NCBI GenBank assembly: GCA_965653225.1 | Contig: CBFGZI010000019.1 | Coordinates: 1-44,730, forward strand | Length of the DNA stretch: 44,730 bases | Direction: 5' to 3' | DNA from: JALZDI01 sp965653225 | GTDB taxonomy: Bacteria > Actinomycetota > Actinomycetes > Propionibacteriales > Nocardioidaceae | Shown here: one piece after another, positions 40,185-44,730 of the stretch | How positions within the stretch are numbered: position 1 is the stretch's first letter | Layout of the letters: each line of letters opens with the position of its first letter | The notes under the pieces: model-generated | Database searches by the model: none | Seen by the model: only the letters and a program-made list of their open reading frames with translations | What the model was told of the DNA's origin: nothing | Program-made: the position numbers and the translations under genes

Positions 40185-41618
40185 ATGGACGACCTGTGCT
40201 TCGCGACCGCCCGTGACCTCGCCGCCGCGCTGCGGCGCGGCGAGATCTCCTCCCGCGAGGTGGTGGAGGCGCACCTGCGCCAGATCGAGCGCGTGAACCC
40301 GCAGGTCAACGCTGTCGTGACCCTGGTGGCCGACCGCGCGCTCGAGGAGGCCGACGCGGCCGACAAGGCGACGGCGTCGGGCGGGGACACACCGGTGCTG
40401 CACGGCCTGCCGGTGCTGCACAAGGACACCCACGAGACGGCGGGCGTCCGCACCACGCATGGGTCGCCGCTGCTGGCCGACAACGTGCCGAAGCGCGACG
40501 AGCTGGTGATCGAGCGCCTGCGGGCCGCGGGTGCCATCGGGCTGGGCAAGACCAACACCCCTGAGTTCGCGGCGGGCTCGCACACGTTCAACCCGGTCTT
40601 CGGGCTGACCCGCAACCCGTACGACGTGAGCCGCTCCGCCGGAGGCAGCAGTGGCGGCGCCGCCGCGGCGCTGGCGTGCGGCATGGCGCCGGTCGCCGAC
40701 GGCAGCGACATGGGCGGTTCCCTGCGCAACCCGGCGTCGTTCTGCAACGTCGTGGGAGTGCGGCCCTCGCCCGGACGCGTGCCGACGTGGCCCGCGCCCG
40801 CCGCCTGGGCGACGATGGCGGTGCAGGGGCCGATGGCGCGCACGGTGGCGGACGCGGCGCTGTTGCTGTCGGCGATGGCCGGACCGGACAGCCGTTCGCC
40901 GATCTCGTTGCAGGACCCGGGCAGCGACTTCGCGGTGCCCCTCGAGCGGGACCTCGGCGGGCTGCGCGTGGCGTGGTCGCCCGACCTCGGCGGCGCCGTT
41001 CCGGTGGAGCCGGAGGTGGCCGCGATCGTGCAGCGGCAGGTCGAGGTGTTCGAGGGGCTCGGCTGCACGGTGGAGCAGGCGTGCCCCGACTTCGCCGGCG
41101 CCGACGAGGTGTTCCGGACACTGCGGGCGTGGCAGTTCGAGCTCGCGCTCGGGCCGGTGGTCGACCGGCACCGCGACCAGGTGAAGGCCAGCGTCGTGTG
41201 GAACGTCGAGGTCGGGCGCGCGCTCACCGGCCGGGACATCGGGCGCGCCGAGGTGCTGCACACCCAGCTGTTCCATCGCGTGCGCGAGTTCTTCGAGCGC
41301 TACGACGTGCTGCTGCTGCCGGTCAGCCAGGTGGCGCCGTTCGACGCGGGACTCGAGTACCCCACCGAGATCGACGGCGTCGCCCAGGAGACCTACCTCG
41401 ACTGGATGCGCTCGGCGTACTGGGTGTCGGCCACGGGGTGCCCCGCGCTGTCGGTGCCCGCCGGCTTCACCGGCGACGGGCTGCCGGTCGGGCTGCAGGT
41501 GGTGGGGCCGCACCGCGCCGACCTGCCGGTGCTGCAGGTCGCGTACGCCTTCGAGCAACAGACCCGCTGCTGGCTGCGGCGGCCGGCAATCGCCGGGACC
41601 GTCCATGAGACCGACTAG
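40185..41618 (+). CDS. Amidase-signature family hydrolase
   Basis: A 477-residue enzyme with the Ser-cisSer-Lys triad of amidase-signature enzymes: Lys80 in VLHKDTHETAG, the GGSSGG loop with Ser155-Ser156, and the nucleophile Ser179 in GSDMGGSLRNPASFCNVVG. GLPVGLQVVGPHRADLPVLQVAYAFE closes the fold. It hydrolyses an amide, but the substrate is unknown. The ATG at 40185 follows AGGAT. A frame starting 21 bases earlier is less likely. Its stop codon shares CTAG with the stop of the convergent MFS gene. Confidence 0.9.
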   Translation: MDDLCFATARDLAAALRRGEISSREVVEAHLRQIERVNPQVNAVVTLVADRALEEADAADKATASGGDTPVLHGLPVLHKDTHETAGVRTTHGSPLLADNVPKRDELVIERLRAAGAIGLGKTNTPEFAAGSHTFNPVFGLTRNPYDVSRSAGGSSGGAAAALACGMAPVADGSDMGGSLRNPASFCNVVGVRPSPGRVPTWPAPAAWATMAVQGPMARTVADAALLLSAMAGPDSRSPISLQDPGSDFAVPLERDLGGLRVAWSPDLGGAVPVEPEVAAIVQRQVEVFEGLGCTVEQACPDFAGADEVFRTLRAWQFELALGPVVDRHRDQVKASVVWNVEVGRALTGRDIGRAEVLHTQLFHRVREFFERYDVLLLPVSQVAPFDAGLEYPTEIDGVAQETYLDWMRSAYWVSATGCPALSVPAGFTGDGLPVGLQVVGPHRADLPVLQVAYAFEQQTRCWLRRPAIAGTVHETD

Positions 41619-42934
41619 GAGACGGTGAACAGCTCCCCGCGCCGGAGCGCGTCGTAGGCGTCGGGGTCGGTGTGGCGCAGGTGCCGCCGCGTCCGGCGAC
41701 GATAGCGCCAGATCTGCAGCAGCCCGAAGCCCCAGACCAGGTACTGCACGCACATCGCCACCCGGAAGTGGCCGGCCGTGTAGTCGCTGGAGCTGCCCGG
41801 CGTCAGCAGGTCGAGGACCAGGCCGATGCTGGTGACCGTGCACAGCGTCGCGACGAACCCGCCGATGTTGACCATCCCGGTGGCCGTGCCGTGCCGGTCG
41901 GCGGGGTTGAACATCCGGGCCTGGTCGAAGCCCACCATCGAGGCCGGCGCGCCGGCTCCGATCACCATCATCAGCGCGACCAGCAGCCAGATCGGCGCCT
42001 GTCCGGGCCAGAGCAGTACGGCCGACCAGGCGGTCATGATCGCCGTCACCAGGCCGATGGCCACGGTCGAGCGGTGGTAGGGCTGACGAGCGGCGTGGCG
42101 TCCGAGCAACGGGCCCACCAGCATGGCCGTGAAGATCGGCACGGTCAGCATGGCGCTGGCCTGCGAGGCACTGAGGTGCTGCACGGTGACCAGGAACGGG
42201 AAGCCCCACAGCAGCGCCATCGTGGTGGTGCTGAACTGGGTGCTGAAGTGCATCCACATGCCCAGCCTGGTTCCCGGCGCCCGCCACGCCGTGCGCACCT
42301 GCCGCCCCACCTGACGCCAGCTGAGCGGGAGGCCGGCATGCGCGCCCTCCGGTGAGTCGCGCACGACCAGGAGCAGGACCACGGTCAGGACGACACCGAC
42401 CGACGCGGACCCGACGTACGCCCAGGTCCAGCCGAACCGCTGCAACGCGCCAGACAGCGGAACCGCCGCACAGACCGCACCGAGCTGCCCCAGCATCCCG
42501 GTGAGCTGGGCGACGACCGGAATCTGCATCGGCCGGAACCACCGCGACACCAGTCGCAGCACGCTGATGAAGATCATCGCGTCGCCGGCACCGACGAAGA
42601 CCCGGGCAGCGAGGCCGAGGGGGTAGGACGAGACGAACGCGAAGCACACCTGCGCCGCGGTCATGAGCGTCAGTCCGACGAGAAGCATGCGCCGGGAGCC
42701 GAAGCGGTCGAGCAGCGCCCCGACCGGGATCTGCATGCCGGCGTAGACCAGCAGCTGCACCATCACGAACGTGGACAGCTGTCCCGCGCTGATGCCGAAC
42801 CGCTGCGCGGCGAGGATGCCGGCGACGCCGAGCGACGTGCGGTGGAACACCGACAGCATGTACACCGACAGCGCCGCGACCCAGACGACCCAGGCGCGGC
42901 GACTGCCCACAGCGTGCGCGGTCACCGCGTTCAC
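41615..42934 (-). CDS. MFS transporter
   Basis: A 439-residue integral membrane protein with twelve predicted segments. It begins WVVWVAALSVYMLSVFHRTSLGVAG; the loop between helices 2 and 3 is GALLDRFGSRRMLLVG (the MFS signature), and the second half repeats it as GPLLGRHAARQPYHRS. It resembles nitrate/organic-anion-type carriers in general outline only. GTG at 42934 overlaps the stop of the GntR gene (GTGA), so it is co-transcribed with and probably controlled by that regulator. The amidase opposite may use the same compound. Confidence 0.88.
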   Translation of the reverse strand: MNAVTAHAVGSRRAWVVWVAALSVYMLSVFHRTSLGVAGILAAQRFGISAGQLSTFVMVQLLVYAGMQIPVGALLDRFGSRRMLLVGLTLMTAAQVCFAFVSSYPLGLAARVFVGAGDAMIFISVLRLVSRWFRPMQIPVVAQLTGMLGQLGAVCAAVPLSGALQRFGWTWAYVGSASVGVVLTVVLLLVVRDSPEGAHAGLPLSWRQVGRQVRTAWRAPGTRLGMWMHFSTQFSTTTMALLWGFPFLVTVQHLSASQASAMLTVPIFTAMLVGPLLGRHAARQPYHRSTVAIGLVTAIMTAWSAVLLWPGQAPIWLLVALMMVIGAGAPASMVGFDQARMFNPADRHGTATGMVNIGGFVATLCTVTSIGLVLDLLTPGSSSDYTAGHFRVAMCVQYLVWGFGLLQIWRYRRRTRRHLRHTDPDAYDALRRGELFTVS

Positions 42935-43563
42935 CGGGCCGCCCGGGTCTGGTCGAACGCGCGCTGCAGGTGCGCGTCGGTGAGGGCGAGGAACCCCTCC
43001 TGGTCGCCCTCGCGCAGCTTGTCGACCATCTGCTCGTGGTGCTCGATCGCCATGTCCATCCGTTGGGGCGAGACGCGTATGACCTCGGCCGAGATGCACA
43101 GCTGGCGCTCGCGCAGGCTGCGGTAGAGCCGCGCCAGCACCTCGTTGCCGGCCGCGGTCACGATCCGCTCGTGGAAGGTCCGGTCGGCCTGGTTGAACGC
43201 CGCCATGTCGGCGGCCTCGCGGTGGTCGCGCATCGCGGCGACCAGCGGCTCGAGGTCGCCGACGAGCTCGTCACGGCGGTGCCAGGCGCGGGGTGCGGCG
43301 TAGCGCTCCACCAGCGCGCGGGCCTCGAGCACGTCCTCGGCCTCGCGGGCGCTGACGGGCACGACCAGGGCGCCCTTCTTCGGGTAGAGCCGGACCAGGC
43401 CCTCGGCCTCCAGCCGCAGCAGCGCCTCGCGTACCGGGGTGCGGGACACGCCGACCGCCTCGCTCACGGTGCCCTCGGTGAGCAGGTCGCCACCGGCGTA
43501 GCTGCTGTCGAGGATGCCGGTCTTGACATGGTCGTAGACCCGCTGCGCGGCGGATAGATGCAT
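42931..43563 (-). CDS. GntR-family regulator, FCD (FadR-like) subfamily
   Basis: A 210-residue repressor or activator. The winged helix (about 5-70) has SEAVGVSRTPVREALLRLEAEGLVRLYPKKGALVVPVS. The FCD ligand domain (about 80-205) has FNQADRTFHERIVTAAGN and a later EHHEQMVDKLREGD, with Asp and His likely to bind metal and ligand. Its start codon lies inside a 25-bp near-palindrome, a strong sign of autoregulation. The MFS gene overlaps it and should be a target. Confidence 0.9.
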   Translation of the reverse strand: MHLSAAQRVYDHVKTGILDSSYAGGDLLTEGTVSEAVGVSRTPVREALLRLEAEGLVRLYPKKGALVVPVSAREAEDVLEARALVERYAAPRAWHRRDELVGDLEPLVAAMRDHREAADMAAFNQADRTFHERIVTAAGNEVLARLYRSLRERQLCISAEVIRVSPQRMDMAIEHHEQMVDKLREGDQEGFLALTDAHLQRAFDQTRAAR

Positions 43564-43576
43564 GATGTATCTATCC
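43552..43576. promoter_or_regulatory. 25-bp near-palindrome over the GntR start codon
   Basis: GGATAGAT (43552-43559) and ATCTATCC (43569-43576) are perfect complements. The CAT-G-ATG centre is symmetric too, leaving one mismatched pair. The ATG (43561-43563, minus strand) lies within it. A dimer bound here would block translation-start DNA and the adjacent promoter. Confidence 0.65.
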
Positions 43577-43590
43577 TAGGGAAGCGGGTG

Positions 43591-43638
43591 GCCCGCTGTC
43601 ATCTCGGCGCCGGCGGATGTGGCGAGGCCGACACCCGC
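43591..43638 (-). repeat. Degenerate copy of the 50-bp palindrome
   Basis: TGTCATCTC and CGGCGGATGTGGCGAG followed by GACACCCGCC match the reverse complement of the array unit, with one or two lost bases and several substitutions in the arms. It lies 10 bases before the intact copy at 43649, in the same orientation. Confidence 0.6.
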
Positions 43639-43648
43639 CGCGGCGGCC

Positions 43649-43698
43649 AGTCGCGTGTCATCCCCTTACCGGCGCATGTCTCCACCGGTGACACGCGA
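43649..43698 (-). repeat. Intact 50-bp palindrome between the GntR and SDR genes
   Basis: Outer arms GTCGCGTGTCA and TGACACGCGAC are perfect over 11 bp. Its reverse complement shares GAGACATGCGCCGGTAAG-type centre features with the last array unit. It is 50 bp long, like the others. It lies in the divergent region between gntR and the SDR gene. Confidence 0.85.
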
Positions 43699-43793
43699 CG
43701 CACGGGCGGCCGGACTCGCGCGCCGGTTGGCGGCCGGAGCACCACACCTGCTAGAACGAGTTCCACTTCGGGGGCGGCGGTGAAGGAGACCAG

Positions 43794-44579
43794 ATGGGCA
43801 CGTACGTCGTCACCGGCAGCGCCTCGGGCATCGGCGCCGCGACCCGGGAGCGGCTGCTGGCCCACGGCCACCGGGTGGTCGGCGTCGACCGCGACGACGC
43901 GGAGGTCACCGCCGACCTCGGCGACCCGGGCCAGCGCAGACGCGCGGTCGCGGAGGTCACCGCGCTCACCGACGGGGCGGCCGACGGCGTGGTGTGCTGC
44001 GCCGGCATCCCGGGGTCGACCCGCCGGGACGGCGCCGACCTGGTGTCGGTGAACTACTTCGGCACCGTCGACCTGCTCCGCGGCCTGCGCCCGGTGCTGA
44101 GCGCCGCAGTGGCTCCGGCGGCCGTGTGCATCAGCTCCAACTCGGTCACCTGCCAGCCCGGCTGGCCCACCGACGTGGCCCAGGCCTGCCTGGACGGCGA
44201 CGAGACGAGGGCACGCAAGCTGGCCGGGATGACCGAGGCCGTACACGTCTACCCCGCCACCAAGGCCGCGCTCGCGTGGTGGACCCGCCACCAGGCCGTC
44301 GGCGACGACTGGATCGGAGCCGGCATCCGGCTCAACGCGGTCGCACCCGGCTTCGTCGAGACCTCGATGACCGCCGAGATGCGCAGCGACCCCGAGCTCG
44401 GCGAGCTGGTCGACGCCTACCCGCAGCCGGTCGGACGACCCGGCCGGCCGGACGAGATCGCCGTCGCCATCGGCTTCCTGCTCGGCCCGGAGTCGACACT
44501 GTGCTGCGGCACCGTGCTGTACGTCGACGGCGGCACCGACGCCCTGTTCAACCCGCGGCATCCCGCCCCGCCGGGCTGA
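43794..44579 (+). CDS. Short-chain dehydrogenase/reductase
   Basis: A 261-residue classical SDR. YVVTGSASGIGAATRERLL gives the cofactor loop TGSASGIG (about 7-14). CCAGIPG replaces NNAG. Catalytic serine lies in CISSNSVT and the Tyr/Lys pair in YPATKAALAWW. APGFVETSM and the C-terminal GTVLYVDGG complete the family pattern; it resembles steroid or hydroxyacyl dehydrogenases. Asp at the end of the second strand (VVGVDRDD) suggests NAD. GAAGGAG stands in the best place before the ATG. It is divergent from the GntR regulator. Confidence 0.9.
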   Translation: MGTYVVTGSASGIGAATRERLLAHGHRVVGVDRDDAEVTADLGDPGQRRRAVAEVTALTDGAADGVVCCAGIPGSTRRDGADLVSVNYFGTVDLLRGLRPVLSAAVAPAAVCISSNSVTCQPGWPTDVAQACLDGDETRARKLAGMTEAVHVYPATKAALAWWTRHQAVGDDWIGAGIRLNAVAPGFVETSMTAEMRSDPELGELVDAYPQPVGRPGRPDEIAVAIGFLLGPESTLCCGTVLYVDGGTDALFNPRHPAPPG

Positions 44580-44600
44580 ACCTTACCGCCCACGTCCATT

Positions 44601-44679
44601 GGCGCGTTTCGGCGCAAAGCCCGCTTGACTGGCGCGTTGCGTAAGCCCGGCGTCCGGTTTGTCCCTACGCAACGCGCCA
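44601..44679. repeat. Compound palindrome with perfect 14-bp arms
   Basis: TGGCGCGTTGCGTA (44630-44643) and TACGCAACGCGCCA (44666-44679) are perfect complements with a 22-base loop. A related half-copy, TTGGCGCGTTTCGGCGC, lies at about 44599-44615 in direct orientation. It follows the SDR stop closely and may act as terminator, but its sequence is unrelated to the 50-bp family. Confidence 0.75.
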
Positions 44680-44730
44680 CTCGACGAAGACGCGCGGGCC
44701 GCCGGTCAGTGCAGCAGCTCAGTGCAGCAG

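Noticed and set aside
39189..42647. A very long leftward open frame of over 1100 codons
   Set aside because: It runs antisense through the amidase gene and out of frame through the methyltransferase and MFS genes, with Arg/Gly/Ala-rich noise composition.
44719..44730. End of a leftward gene (LLH then stop) entering from the right edge
   Set aside because: Only three codons and a stop are inside the window, and the CAGTGCAGCAG direct repeat there explains the pattern equally well.

Overview
The window is high-GC DNA with dense, translationally coupled genes, frequent GTG starts and strong GGAGG-type ribosome binding sites. Several proteins match actinobacterial (including mycobacterial) families: FadE5, AccD3, a trHbN globin and a maleylpyruvate-isomerase-fold (mycothiol-type) enzyme. 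It most likely comes from an actinomycete chromosome, with a Nocardioides-like member of the Propionibacteriales as my best guess. I see no phage, transposase, rRNA, tRNA or true CRISPR array.

Layout. (1) 1-2.4 kb: an operon of truncated hemoglobin, flavohemoglobin-like reductase and a DivIVA-like coiled-coil protein. (2) 2.4-9.8 kb: a molybdenum NAD-dependent formate dehydrogenase module. fdsG-fdsB-fdsA-fdsD run leftward, next to fdhD and a moeA homologue that share a divergent promoter containing a 19-bp near-palindrome. (3) 9.9-19.8 kb: small and accessory genes. These are an aldo/keto reductase, DUF1269 and DUF6069-like membrane proteins, an M24 peptidase beside the tail of a lost M20 peptidase, a Cys-rich four-helix bundle protein, two paralogous zinc-ribbon microproteins around a membrane protein, a decayed thermonuclease, a crcB-DUF190-crcB fluoride-channel operon, a YjdF-like membrane protein, a secreted RTX-repeat protein and a STAS protein without the usual serine. 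(4) 19.9-24.7 kb: an organosulfur module (SsuD monooxygenase, FMN reductase, FAD/NAD(P) oxidoreductase, a cysteine-free Rrf2 regulator and a TSUP transporter). (5) 25-31.5 kb: FadE5-type acyl-CoA dehydrogenase behind two TTACTCA-type operators, a small membrane protein, a mycothiol-type enzyme coupled to an SDR, and a one-piece SecDF. (6) 31.56-32.14 kb: seven tandem copies of a 50-bp imperfect palindrome separated by two recurring spacer types. (7) 32.2-39.2 kb: phenylacetate and acyl-CoA genes (paaN divergent from GNAT-paaI-paaK, then a class III CoA-transferase coupled to accD3). (8) 39.3-44.7 kb: methyltransferase, amidase, MFS transporter, GntR regulator, SDR, and further palindromic repeats.

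The most notable non-genic signal is the 50-bp palindrome family. Besides the seven-copy array, single copies in opposite orientation lie at 39263-39312 and 43649-43698, and a degenerate one lies at 43591-43638. Stem pairing is partly preserved between copies by compensating changes. A different perfect 14-bp inverted repeat closes the window, so the genome seems to carry several families of intergenic palindromes.

All calls come from reading sequence and translations. No database search or folding program was run.
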